From Duganella sp. Root336D2 (GTDB taxonomy: Bacteria; Pseudomonadota; Gammaproteobacteria; Burkholderiales; Burkholderiaceae_D), in assembly GCF_001425005.1 (NCBI RefSeq), contig NZ_LMDB01000033.1, forward strand, positions 373,238-437,237: a DNA stretch of 64,000 bases, given 5' to 3'. Below are positions 45,188-53,210 of the stretch, piece by piece. Under the pieces are notes generated by a model that worked only from the letters and a program-made list of their open reading frames with translations, was not told where the DNA came from and did not search any database. The first letter of the stretch is position 1. Every line of letters begins with the position of its first letter. A program made the translations under genes and the position numbers.

Positions 45188-45234
45188 GTGACACGTGTCG
45201 CATAAACTCCTTGCCTTGCTGCGACACATGTCGC
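45188..45234. promoter_or_regulatory. Two BlaI/MecI-type operator dyads
   Basis: GACACGTGTC at 45190-45199 and GACACATGTC at 45223-45232, each with symmetric extensions (TGTGACA..TGTCGCA and TGCGACA..TGTCGCA). They fit the GACA-N2-TGTC/TACA-N2-TGTA dyads bound by BlaI/MecI/CopY repressors. Their centres are 33 bp apart, close to three helical turns. They lie between the lipoprotein gene (start 45168) and blaI (start 45266), so both promoters could be covered. Confidence 0.65.
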
Positions 45235-45265
45235 ACAATGCCGTCATACGTCACAAGGAGCCCCT

Positions 45266-45640
45266 ATGGCCATTCCATCCATTACCGAATTAACGCTGCT
45301 CAAGGCACTTTGGAAACAGCATCCGCTGAGCGCCCGTGAAATCCATGAGCGCGTGGAAGAAGAACTGGCCTGGTCCTACTCGTCCACGCGCAAAACCTTG
45401 GAACGGATGTTGGAGAAGGGCATGATCAGCCTGCATTCGGTCCATGGTATGAACGTATACGCGCCAGTACTCGAAAAGGTTGAAACGCTGGCCGCATTTG
45501 CCCACGATTTCAGCCATCGGGTAATGGAAATGAACGCTCCGCTGCCGGTGAACATGTTCACCGGCTCCAAACTGGTGAACCAGAACGAGCTGAAAGAGCT
45601 GGAGCAGTTGCTGAGCGAATGGCCGGAAGATAAGGAATAA
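45266..45640 (+). CDS. BlaI/MecI/CopY-family repressor
   Basis: Winged-helix repressor of 124 residues: 'ITELTLLKALWKQHPLSAREIHERVEEELAWSYSSTRKTLERMLEKGMIS' is the BlaI DNA-binding domain with its recognition helix, and the C-terminal 'LVNQNELKELEQLLSEW' is the dimerisation helix that BlaR1-type proteases inactivate by cleavage just before it. It starts 34 bases after two matching operator dyads and ends 4 bases before a BlaR1-like membrane protease gene. Autoregulation is inferred from this layout. Confidence 0.9.
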   Translation: MAIPSITELTLLKALWKQHPLSAREIHERVEEELAWSYSSTRKTLERMLEKGMISLHSVHGMNVYAPVLEKVETLAAFAHDFSHRVMEMNAPLPVNMFTGSKLVNQNELKELEQLLSEWPEDKE

Positions 45641-45644
45641 AGCG

Positions 45645-47219
45645 ATGTTCGCATTAGTTTTCCTGCAAGCGAGCGTCGCCAGCCTGCTGGCGGGCGCCTG
45701 CACCTGGCTCCTGTTGCGCGGCGTTGCCCGTGCCTGGCCCGGGCTTGAGGCACGCCGCACGCCCTGGCTGCTGGGTGTCGCCGCTGTTGCGGGCACCTTG
45801 GCGCTTGGGCTGCTGCCGGGCGCTGCGCGCCTGAGTATCGTCCCCGCCATCGAACTGCCTGCAGTCCTGGCTTCCGCCGCCCAGGCCGATGCCTCCCGCG
45901 TCGGCACCGCCAATGCTGCCAGCGACGCCGCGTCCGGTGACGATAGCGCATTCGACGACCATGGCGCCACGCCCATCAAGCCAGCGCCGGCGGTGCTCTG
46001 GCTCGGCTACGCCTGGCTAACGCTCTACTGCGCAGGCTTGGCTGTAGCAGCCGCGCGCTGGCTGCATGCCAGGCGCCGCCTCGCCTTGCTGATTTCCGCC
46101 GCCCAGCGGCTGGATCGTTTTGACCTCGCCGCCCATCCCGGCTTCGCCAGCCTGCAGCGCGAACTGCCGGAAGTGCGCGAAATCGAGGCGCCAATTGCCC
46201 CCATGCTGGTCGGCCTGTCCCGTCCAGTCCTGCTGCTGCCGCGCCACCTGCGCGATTTTGACCCCATCCAACAGCGCCTGGTGATCGAACACGAATTGAC
46301 GCACCTGGCCCGCCGCGACCCGCTGTGGATGCATGCCAGCTTCCTGCTGCAAGCCATCCAATGGTTCAACCCCATGGTGGCCCGCCTGGTCCAGCGCATG
46401 GCGTGGGCCCAGGAACTGGGCTGCGACCGCACCGTACTGCAAGGCCGCCCCGTCAACCAGCGGCGCGCCTATGCCGCAGCGCTGGTCGTACAAATGCGCA
46501 TGCAGGCCGCGCCCGGACATGCAACTGTCCTCGCCTTTGGCGGCCGCGTAGTGGACGCCGTCGCCGCCCGCATCGGCATGATCCGCGATGGCGTGCCCGC
46601 CATGCCGCGCGCTGTTGCTGGCGCCTTGGCCTGGGCGGCAATGCCAGCCCTGCTTGCTGCCAGCGTACTGCTGCAGCCAGCCCTGGCGTGGCGACTGGAT
46701 GCCGTACAAGGCGGCAGCGGCATGATCGCTGCGTCCGGCGCACTGGCAGCCGCTGTGCCGGCCAGCCTGCCCCGCTGGCAAGCCCCGATGGAGCGCCTGC
46801 GCGTCAGCGCCTTCTTCGGCATCAAGCACGCGCCAACCGGACAACCGCATGGCGGCATGGACTTTGCCGCCCGCAGCGGCACGCCCATCGTCGCCCCGGC
46901 AGAAGGCATCATTGTCGCCTCAACCAACATGTACATGGGCGAGGGCAAGTGGGGTGAACTGGTCGCCATCGAACATGCCAACGGCCTGCGCTCCCTGTAC
47001 GCCCACATGGACAAGCGCCTGGTGAAAGAAGGCGAACGCGTCACCGCCGGCCAACAGATCGGCACTTCCGGCGCCTCCGGCAAAGTTACCGGGCCGCACC
47101 TGCACATGGAAGTCAGCCGCGATGGCAAGAACATCGACCCGCAGACCCTGATCGGCAACCTGGAAGCCAGCGCCACCCGGACCGCGCTGCAGCGCCTGAA
47201 GACCAGCCGCGCCCCTTAA
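45645..47219 (+). CDS. M56 (BlaR1-type) membrane protease fused to an M23 peptidoglycan peptidase
   Basis: Protein of 524 residues with two zinc-peptidase domains. Helices at about 4-25, 41-60, 117-137 and 321-349 match BlaR1/MecR1. The M56 site is H216-E-L-T-H220 with a third ligand in 'WAQELGCDRTV' (E257), facing the cytoplasm by analogy with BlaR1. In place of the penicillin-binding sensor of BlaR1 the C-terminus (about 378-505) is an M23/LytM domain: H402 and D406 in 'HGGMDF', H454 in 'SLYAHMD' and H485/H487 in 'TGPHLHME'. All M23 metal and catalytic residues are present. It starts 4 bases after the repressor gene. Confidence 0.88.
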   Translation: MFALVFLQASVASLLAGACTWLLLRGVARAWPGLEARRTPWLLGVAAVAGTLALGLLPGAARLSIVPAIELPAVLASAAQADASRVGTANAASDAASGDDSAFDDHGATPIKPAPAVLWLGYAWLTLYCAGLAVAAARWLHARRRLALLISAAQRLDRFDLAAHPGFASLQRELPEVREIEAPIAPMLVGLSRPVLLLPRHLRDFDPIQQRLVIEHELTHLARRDPLWMHASFLLQAIQWFNPMVARLVQRMAWAQELGCDRTVLQGRPVNQRRAYAAALVVQMRMQAAPGHATVLAFGGRVVDAVAARIGMIRDGVPAMPRAVAGALAWAAMPALLAASVLLQPALAWRLDAVQGGSGMIAASGALAAAVPASLPRWQAPMERLRVSAFFGIKHAPTGQPHGGMDFAARSGTPIVAPAEGIIVASTNMYMGEGKWGELVAIEHANGLRSLYAHMDKRLVKEGERVTAGQQIGTSGASGKVTGPHLHMEVSRDGKNIDPQTLIGNLEASATRTALQRLKTSRAP

Positions 47220-47290
47220 TCACCCCCACCGCCGCTGGCCAGATGCCGCGCACTGCCCGGCAGTGGCGGCGCTCGCCCTGAGGAAACGCA

Positions 47291-49354
47291 ATGAAGAAGA
47301 CCGCATTCATGCTGGCCGCCGCGCTGGCAGCCCAAGTCGCGCCTGCGCAGCCGGTTGTCGAAATCAAATCGGCGCGCCTCGACCAGCGCAAGGAAGATAC
47401 CGCCAGCACCCTTGTGCTGACCCGCGATGACCTGGCCGCGAATGGCGACCGCACTGTAGCCGATGCCCTGCGCCGCCTGCCCGGCATCACCGTCAGCGAC
47501 AGTGCAGGGATCCGCATGCGCGGCCTGGGCAACGGCTACACGCAAATCCTGTTGAACGGACAGCCCGCTCCCAACGGCTTCTCGCTGGACAGCTTGCCGC
47601 CGGAAGTGATCGAACGCGTCGAAGTGCTGCGCAGCGCTTCCGCCATCCTGGGCACGCAAGGTATCGCCGGAACCATCAACATCGTGCTGCGCAAATCCGT
47701 CAGCCGCAGCACGCGGGAAATTCAGCTCGGTTTGGATAGCCTGCACGGCGCCTGGTCGCCGCGCCTCGCCGCGCAATCCACCGGCAAAGCCGAAGGATGG
47801 TCGCACAACGCCAGCGCCGTACTGTCCCGCAGCATTACGCCCGCCGACCGCACCATCACTGACAGCGCGCCGGGCATGCTGCGCAATATCCGCTCGCATG
47901 AGGACAACGTCGGCGACTCGCTCAACCTCAGCCCGCGCCTGAATTGGAGCACCGCCAATGGCGACAGCTTCGCGCTGCAAACCATCGCCACCGCAAACCG
48001 CCGCGACATCAAATACCGTTCGCAGGAAGAAGTGCGGCTCGGCACCTCAGGCGACTTTGCGCAAGTACGCAGCAGCTTTCACTTGCGCGGCTATTTCCTG
48101 CGCAGCGAGCTGACCTGGCAACGCAAGCTGGCCAGCGGCGCACAGTGGGAGCTCAAGATCGGCGGCAACACGGCCCCGCGCGATACCGCGTTCGATTTCG
48201 CCGGCTTGCCGCTGGCAGGCCCCGGCCCGACCATACGCCATGTCGATGGCGACATCCGTGAGCACGGCTTTAACTACGGCGGCAAATATTCGCACCCGCT
48301 GGGCGGCGGGCACGCCCTGGTGGCCGGCTGGGACGGCTCCGCCCTCCAGCGCATGCAGACACGCATTGAGCACGAGTACAACCATGCCGGTGCGCTCAAC
48401 TTCCTGCGCGACGACCGCTACGACGGCCGCATCGAGCGCCTGGCAGCCTTTGCGCAGGACGCATGGAAGCGCGACGATGATTCCTGGTCCGCCGGCCTGC
48501 GCTGGGAAACCATGCACACCGAAGCCCATGACCGCAACACCGCATCGGTGCGCCGGCGCAGCACCGTCATCAGCCCCGTGCTCGAATGGATGCGCAAGCT
48601 GCCCGGCGACAGCCAGTTGCGCGTTGGCGCCAGCCGTAGTTACAAGGCGCCCAATATGCTCGACCTGATCCCGCGCCGCTTCACGTCCGACAACAACAAC
48701 AGCCCAACCAATCCCGACACCCAGGGTAATCCCTCCCTGCGCCCCGAACTGGCATGGGGCCTCGATGCCGGCATCGACTACTACTTTGCCAAGGACAGCC
48801 TGTTCAGCGCCAGCATCTACGCACGCGACATCGACAACGTGATCTTGTCGACCCTGTACCGCGACGGCGAGCGCTGGATCACCATGCCGGCCAACCTTGG
48901 CGGCGCGCGCGTGCACGGCCTGACGTTGGAATTGCGGATGCCGCTGACGGCCTCGCTATCGATGCGCGCCAACGCTACCTTCAACCACTCCCGTCTCGAC
49001 AGCGTGCCGGGGCCTGGCAACCGGCTGGCCGCGCAGGCGCCACTGAGTGGGACTGCAGCACTCAGCTATAAGCGCGCAGCCTTGGCACTGGATGCCGAGT
49101 TCTCGTATGAAGCTGGGGGAGCCAGCCGCGATTCGGCCACATTGATTTCGAGCGCGCCCTACCAGCGCAAGCTGGACCTGCGTGCCACCTGGAAGCTGTC
49201 GCCTCGCCGGGAATTCCTCGTTGCCGTGTCCGACCTTCTACACCCGGACCGCGCCAGCACCGATCGGTACGAGGGCGCGGCCTGGCGCCAGACCGCCATC
49301 AGCACGCGCGGCGGCACCACCTTACGCCTTAACTACAAGCAGAACTTCAACTAA
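47291..49354 (+). CDS. TonB-dependent outer-membrane receptor
   Basis: Receptor of 687 residues: signal peptide (1-19, ending 'VAPAQ'), plug domain with 'TVADALRRLPGITVSDSAGIRMRGLGNGYTQILLNGQPAPNG' and 'PPEVIERVEVLRSASAILGTQGIAGTINIVLRK' (about 55-140), and a 22-strand-type barrel ending in '..LRLNYKQNFN', close to the C-terminal aromatic expected by the BAM machine. It imports a ligand with TonB energy. It lies 71 bases after the M56/M23 gene and 50 bases before the second M23 gene, all on one strand. The ligand is unknown. Confidence 0.88.
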   Translation: MKKTAFMLAAALAAQVAPAQPVVEIKSARLDQRKEDTASTLVLTRDDLAANGDRTVADALRRLPGITVSDSAGIRMRGLGNGYTQILLNGQPAPNGFSLDSLPPEVIERVEVLRSASAILGTQGIAGTINIVLRKSVSRSTREIQLGLDSLHGAWSPRLAAQSTGKAEGWSHNASAVLSRSITPADRTITDSAPGMLRNIRSHEDNVGDSLNLSPRLNWSTANGDSFALQTIATANRRDIKYRSQEEVRLGTSGDFAQVRSSFHLRGYFLRSELTWQRKLASGAQWELKIGGNTAPRDTAFDFAGLPLAGPGPTIRHVDGDIREHGFNYGGKYSHPLGGGHALVAGWDGSALQRMQTRIEHEYNHAGALNFLRDDRYDGRIERLAAFAQDAWKRDDDSWSAGLRWETMHTEAHDRNTASVRRRSTVISPVLEWMRKLPGDSQLRVGASRSYKAPNMLDLIPRRFTSDNNNSPTNPDTQGNPSLRPELAWGLDAGIDYYFAKDSLFSASIYARDIDNVILSTLYRDGERWITMPANLGGARVHGLTLELRMPLTASLSMRANATFNHSRLDSVPGPGNRLAAQAPLSGTAALSYKRAALALDAEFSYEAGGASRDSATLISSAPYQRKLDLRATWKLSPRREFLVAVSDLLHPDRASTDRYEGAAWRQTAISTRGGTTLRLNYKQNFN

Positions 49355-49404
49355 CGAAAGAAACATTGTCTGTTCCTTACGAATTTGCCATGCAGCACAT
49401 TGTT

Positions 49405-50124
49405 ATGCGAAACTCGCCCGCTATGCCGAAAATCACCAACATCCTCCTGATGGCCATGCTGGCCGCCGCCAACTTCATGCAAACCGCAGCCGCGATGCCT
49501 GAACCATTGGACATTCCGCCGCCACAGGAAGAGAAAGAGCCGAAAGAATCGCTCCTGCAGCAATGGCGCCTGCCGCTGGAAGGGGGCCGCGTCAGCAGCT
49601 TCTTTGGCGCCGCACGCGGACGCCGCGCGCATGGCGGCATCGACTTCTCGGTGCCGCACAACACGCCGGTCATGGCGACCAACGAAGGCACCGTCGTTGC
49701 ATCCGGCATGGGCTACCTGGGTGATCGCAAATACGGCAATGTGGTGGTGATTGAACATGAAGGCGGACTGCGTTCGCTGTACGCCCACCTGAACAAGCGC
49801 AATGTGAGTATCGGCGACACGGTAGCTGCCGGCGAATTGATCGGCCTGTCCGGCGCCACCGGCCGCGCTACCGGTCCTCACCTGCACCTGGAAGCCTACC
49901 AGGACGGCACCCGCATCGACCCGAACCGCTTCATGCTGGCCAACCTGGAAGATAACGCCCTGCCGTCGGCCATGAACGCCAAGCGCACCGGCGTAGAAGA
50001 AGTCCCGCCAGCGCCGCACAAGGCCGGCAAAGGACGCAAAGCCGCTCGCGCCGACAGCGACAAGACTTCGAAAAAGAAAACGCAGGTCGCCCAGAAGACC
50101 AGCAAGTCGCGCAAGCAGGCGTAA
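49405..50124 (+). CDS. Secreted M23-family metallopeptidase
   Basis: Protein of about 239 residues with a signal peptide ending 'MQTAAA' and an M23/LytM domain with 'HGGIDF' (zinc His and Asp), 'SLYAHLN' and 'TGPHLHLE'. It should cut peptidoglycan cross-links in the periplasm or outside the cell. The domain resembles the C-terminal part of the upstream M56/M23 protein ('GLRSLYAHLNKR' against 'GLRSLYAHMDKR'). The last 55 residues are a Lys/Ala/Ser-rich basic tail. The start is uncertain: ATG at 49390 or 49423 and TTG at 49366 are in frame and none has a good ribosome binding site; 49405 gives a basic n-region. Confidence 0.85.
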   Translation: MRNSPAMPKITNILLMAMLAAANFMQTAAAMPEPLDIPPPQEEKEPKESLLQQWRLPLEGGRVSSFFGAARGRRAHGGIDFSVPHNTPVMATNEGTVVASGMGYLGDRKYGNVVVIEHEGGLRSLYAHLNKRNVSIGDTVAAGELIGLSGATGRATGPHLHLEAYQDGTRIDPNRFMLANLEDNALPSAMNAKRTGVEEVPPAPHKAGKGRKAARADSDKTSKKKTQVAQKTSKSRKQA

Positions 50125-50188
50125 GGCAGCCAGGCGATAACCTCCAAAGTACCCGCTTCCAACCGGCGAAGCGCTTCCGGTCCAATTA

Positions 50189-50317
50189 TCAAAGGCAGAG
50201 ATAGATGCGGTTGGCCAGGTCGAGCATGAAGGCCGGCTGCAGATAGGCCATGAATGCCAGCGCCAGCACGGCGGCGCCCAACGCCCACAGGCCGATACGG
50301 AGCAGCCGCTGTTTCAT
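50189..50317 (-). CDS. Small 42-residue membrane protein coupled to the MFS gene
   Basis: A short frame of 42 residues beginning MKQRLLRIGLW. A basic N-terminus is followed by one hydrophobic segment (about 7-26) and a tail 'AYLQPAFMLDLANRIYLCL'. Its ATG lies one base after the stop of the MFS transporter gene (TGA-C-ATG), with GAAGG about 10 bases upstream, so translation is probably coupled. The tail pattern (P.FM.DLAN...C) resembles short membrane proteins I have seen annotated as hypothetical in related bacteria, from memory only. Function unknown. Confidence 0.6.
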   Translation of the reverse strand: MKQRLLRIGLWALGAAVLALAFMAYLQPAFMLDLANRIYLCL

Positions 50318-50318
50318 G

Positions 50319-51545
50319 TCAGGCAGCCTTCAGTTTCGGTTCGCCGCGCACCAGCGGGCGTTCGTCGATCGGCAGGTTGGCCAGGCCGGCGAAAATGCCG
50401 AGTCCGAGGGTGATGCCCCACACTACGTCGTAGCTGCCTAGCTTGTCGAACAGGTAGCCGCCCAGCCAAACGCCGATGAAGCTACCTACCTGGTGCGACA
50501 GGAACACCACGCCGGCCAGCATCGACATATGCTTCAAGCCGAACACGCCGGCGATGATGCCATTGGTGAGCGGCACCGTGGCCAGCCACAGGAAGCCAAT
50601 GGCCGCGGCAAACAGGTAGACCGACCACTGCGACAAAGGCGCCAGCAGGAACAGGCCGATCACCACCGAGCGCGCAAAGTAGATCGAGGAAAGCAGGTAG
50701 CGCTTCGGCATGCGGCCGCCCAACTGGCCGGCAGTGAAAGAGCCGAAGATGTTGAACAGGCCGATCAGCGCCAGCGCCATCACCGCCACGCCCGGCGTGG
50801 CAATGCCCTTGTCTTTCAGGTAGGCCGGCAGGTGGGCGCCGACGAAGACCAGCTGGAAGCCGCACACGAAATACCCTGCCACCAGCAGCATGAAAGACCG
50901 GTTGCCCACCGCTTCGCGCATTGCCTCGCCCACGCTCTGGTTGGCGCCGCCCGTCGCGACGGCATGTTTAGGCTCGCGCAGGAAAATCGTCATCGGAATC
51001 ATCAGCAGGAATACCACGCCTGCCAGGACATGGAAGGCGTGCTGCCAACCGATGGAGGAAATCAGTTGCTGCTCGATTGGCATCATCAGGAACTGGCCGA
51101 AGGAGCTGGCCGCACCCGAGACGCCGAAGGCCCAGGAACGCTTTTCAACCGGCGCCGCGCGGCCGATGATGCCGCTCACCGCACCGAAAGCGGTACACGC
51201 CAGGCCGAGGCCGATGAACACGCCGGAGCCGAGAATGAACAGGGTCGGCTGGGTCACCGTGGCCATCCACACCAGGCCGGCCATATAGGAGAAGGCGCCG
51301 GCGATCACCACGCGCTGGGTGCCCCAGCGGTCCGCCACCATGCCGGCGAAGGGCCCGAAGGCGCCCCACAGCAGGTTTTGCAGCGCCAGCGCCAGCGAAT
51401 AGGTTTCACGCGTCCAGCCATTGGCCTGCGAAACCGGCTGCATCCAGAAGCCGAAGCCGTGGCGCACACCCATCGACAGCGTCAGTACGACGCCGGTGGT
51501 GAGCAGGATCGTCTTGAGATCAAGTTGGCGGTCGTTGCTGGTCAT
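50319..51545 (-). CDS. MFS transporter (oxalate/monocarboxylate-like)
   Basis: Inner-membrane transporter of 408 residues with about 12 helices. N-terminus 'TILLTTGVVLTLSMGVRHGFGFWMQPVSQANGWTRETYSLALALQNLLWGAFGPFAGMVADRWG' carries the loop 2-3 MFS motif (GMVADRWG) and is typical of MFS members of the OxlT/MCT-like group. The ATG at 51545 is preferred; an in-frame codon at 51593 adds a non-homologous lead. A 42-residue membrane protein follows directly. Substrate unknown; small carboxylates are a guess from family resemblance. Confidence 0.88.
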   Translation of the reverse strand: MTSNDRQLDLKTILLTTGVVLTLSMGVRHGFGFWMQPVSQANGWTRETYSLALALQNLLWGAFGPFAGMVADRWGTQRVVIAGAFSYMAGLVWMATVTQPTLFILGSGVFIGLGLACTAFGAVSGIIGRAAPVEKRSWAFGVSGAASSFGQFLMMPIEQQLISSIGWQHAFHVLAGVVFLLMIPMTIFLREPKHAVATGGANQSVGEAMREAVGNRSFMLLVAGYFVCGFQLVFVGAHLPAYLKDKGIATPGVAVMALALIGLFNIFGSFTAGQLGGRMPKRYLLSSIYFARSVVIGLFLLAPLSQWSVYLFAAAIGFLWLATVPLTNGIIAGVFGLKHMSMLAGVVFLSHQVGSFIGVWLGGYLFDKLGSYDVVWGITLGLGIFAGLANLPIDERPLVRGEPKLKAA

Positions 51546-51620
51546 GGCGGCATCCTGGCTGGCTAAGAGGGCCAGTGTAAAGGATGCCGCCAAATCCTGC
51601 TGGCGGCCGCCGAAATGCCT

Positions 51621-52115
51621 TTAGCGCTTCCAGTAGCTCATGCGGCCGCTCATGACCAGGGTGCCGGCGCCGGTCGCCATGTCTTCGGTGCCCTGCAGCT
51701 GGCCGCCGCCGGTGGCGAACATGTACTGGCCGGTGCCGCCGGTGATCTGGAAGGTGGCGCCGCTGAAGACGTAATTGGTGCCCTGCCCGGTCGGCACGAA
51801 CTGGCCGCTGTAATTGGCATAAAGCTGCTCTCCGGACACGGTCATCACGATGAAGCGGCCACGGTTGAAATTGAAGATGGCGCCGTCCGGGGTGATGCAG
51901 TCGTTGGCGACAAAGGCCACGCGCCCCAGCAAGGTGCTGCCGCCATGGCCGGTGATGGTGCCGCCGAATTTGGAGGGACAGCGCGCCGACGGCCCTGGCA
52001 CTTCCTGGATCACGCCGGTTACTTGAATGTCAGTAGTGACCCATTGTGCCGAAGCGGCGCCGGATGCCAATGCCAGCGCCATTCCGCCCGCCAGCTTCAG
52101 GATTGCTTGATGCAT
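51621..52115 (-). CDS. Hypothetical secreted beta-barrel-like protein
   Basis: Protein of 164 residues with a signal peptide (1-24, ending 'ASAQ') and a mature part of alternating strands rich in Gly, Thr and aromatic residues. 'ATFQITGGTGQYMFATGGGQLQGTEDMATGAGTLVMSGRMSY' recalls allene-oxide-cyclase/dirigent-type small barrels, a weak resemblance only. Two cysteines could form a disulfide. GGAGGG lies 6 bases before the ATG at 52115. The upstream region 52128-52190 is AT-rich, unlike the rest of the window, with a TATTAT -10-like box on the minus strand at 52150-52145. Confidence 0.7.
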   Translation of the reverse strand: MHQAILKLAGGMALALASGAASAQWVTTDIQVTGVIQEVPGPSARCPSKFGGTITGHGGSTLLGRVAFVANDCITPDGAIFNFNRGRFIVMTVSGEQLYANYSGQFVPTGQGTNYVFSGATFQITGGTGQYMFATGGGQLQGTEDMATGAGTLVMSGRMSYWKR

Positions 52116-52213
52116 ACCACCCTCCAACCAAAGTTAAAAATACGATAATAACTTTATGATAATTGAAAGGGCTAATGGTTTTTTGTAAAGAGTTGTCGTG
52201 TGTGGCGCGCGCG

Positions 52214-53197
52214 TCAATCCACGCTGTAGCGCACCCCAAGCTGCGCGCGCAGCTCATCGAGCACGCCCATCAGCGCCACCGTCTCGTCGAGCGGCATTTC
52301 CGGGCTTTCCAGCAATCCTTCGCGCAGGCAGCGCCCAACTTCCATCGCTTCGTGTGCATAACCGTTGCCGATACGCGGGAAATGGAATTCGCGCTCGCTA
52401 CCGTCGTTCATGGCAATGGTGAAGTGTTCGGCATGGTGGAAACGCCCATGCAAGCGCAGGAAACCGTTGTCTCCGCAAACGCTCAGCGTGGCCGGAGTGC
52501 GGGAATTCAGGCTGCAGCTACAGGCAGACAGGGATCCATCTTCGTGGTTCAGCACAAAATTGGCTTGCACGTCGACGCCGGCCGGGGTCAGCTCGCCGAA
52601 GCCGCGCGCGCCTTTGACGGGACCGAGAAAGAAGGCGGCCATCGACAGCGGGTAGATCCCCAGGTCGAGCAGCGCACCGCCACCCAGTGCGGGATTGAAC
52701 AAGCGATGTTCGGGACCGGCATCGGCTGCGAAACCGAGATCCGCCTGCAGGTTACGCACCTTGCCGATCTCGCCCATGTCGATCATGCGCCTGGCTTCAA
52801 GGATGGCGGGCTGGAAGCGGGTCCACATGGCTTCCATCACGAACAGCTTGCGCTCGCGCGCCAGGTCCACGACTTCCTGCGCTTCGCGGCGGTTCAGGGT
52901 AAAGGCCTTCTCGACCAGCAGCGCCTTGCCGCCCTTCAGGCACATGATGGCGTTCTCGTGGTGCATCGCGTGCGGCGTGGCGATGTAGATTACGTCCACC
53001 CCTTCGTCATCGGCCAGCGCCTGGTAGTCGCCATGGGCGCGTTTTGCGCCATACTCCCTGGCAAACTCGGTAGCGCTATCTAAGCTGCGCGAAGCAACCG
53101 CCGCCAGTTCGACATCAGGCACCTCGCGCAGTGCTGTGGCGAAGGCCTTGGCGATCTTGCCGGTGCCGAGGATGCCCCAGCGAATAATCCTGTCCAT
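52214..53197 (-). CDS. Gfo/Idh/MocA-family oxidoreductase
   Basis: NAD(P)-dependent oxidoreductase of 327 residues. The N-terminal Rossmann domain has 'RWGILGTGKIAKAFATALREVPDVELAAVASRS', and 'VDVIYIATPHAMHHENAIMCLKGGKALLVEKAFTLNRREAQEVV' contains the catalytic Glu-Lys pair of the family. The C-terminal part is the alpha/beta substrate domain with 'DLGIYPLSMAAFFLGP'. It probably oxidises or reduces a sugar or a trans-dihydrodiol. It follows the DUF3025 gene by 13 bases. Substrate unknown. Confidence 0.9.
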   Translation of the reverse strand: MDRIIRWGILGTGKIAKAFATALREVPDVELAAVASRSLDSATEFAREYGAKRAHGDYQALADDEGVDVIYIATPHAMHHENAIMCLKGGKALLVEKAFTLNRREAQEVVDLARERKLFVMEAMWTRFQPAILEARRMIDMGEIGKVRNLQADLGFAADAGPEHRLFNPALGGGALLDLGIYPLSMAAFFLGPVKGARGFGELTPAGVDVQANFVLNHEDGSLSACSCSLNSRTPATLSVCGDNGFLRLHGRFHHAEHFTIAMNDGSEREFHFPRIGNGYAHEAMEVGRCLREGLLESPEMPLDETVALMGVLDELRAQLGVRYSVD

Positions 53198-53210
53198 TCA
53201 AAGCTCCTTT

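Noticed and set aside
45188-45234. The paired dyads as a transcription terminator for the lipoprotein gene
   Set aside because: They lie upstream of that gene, not downstream, and lack a T-run; the BlaI operator reading fits better.
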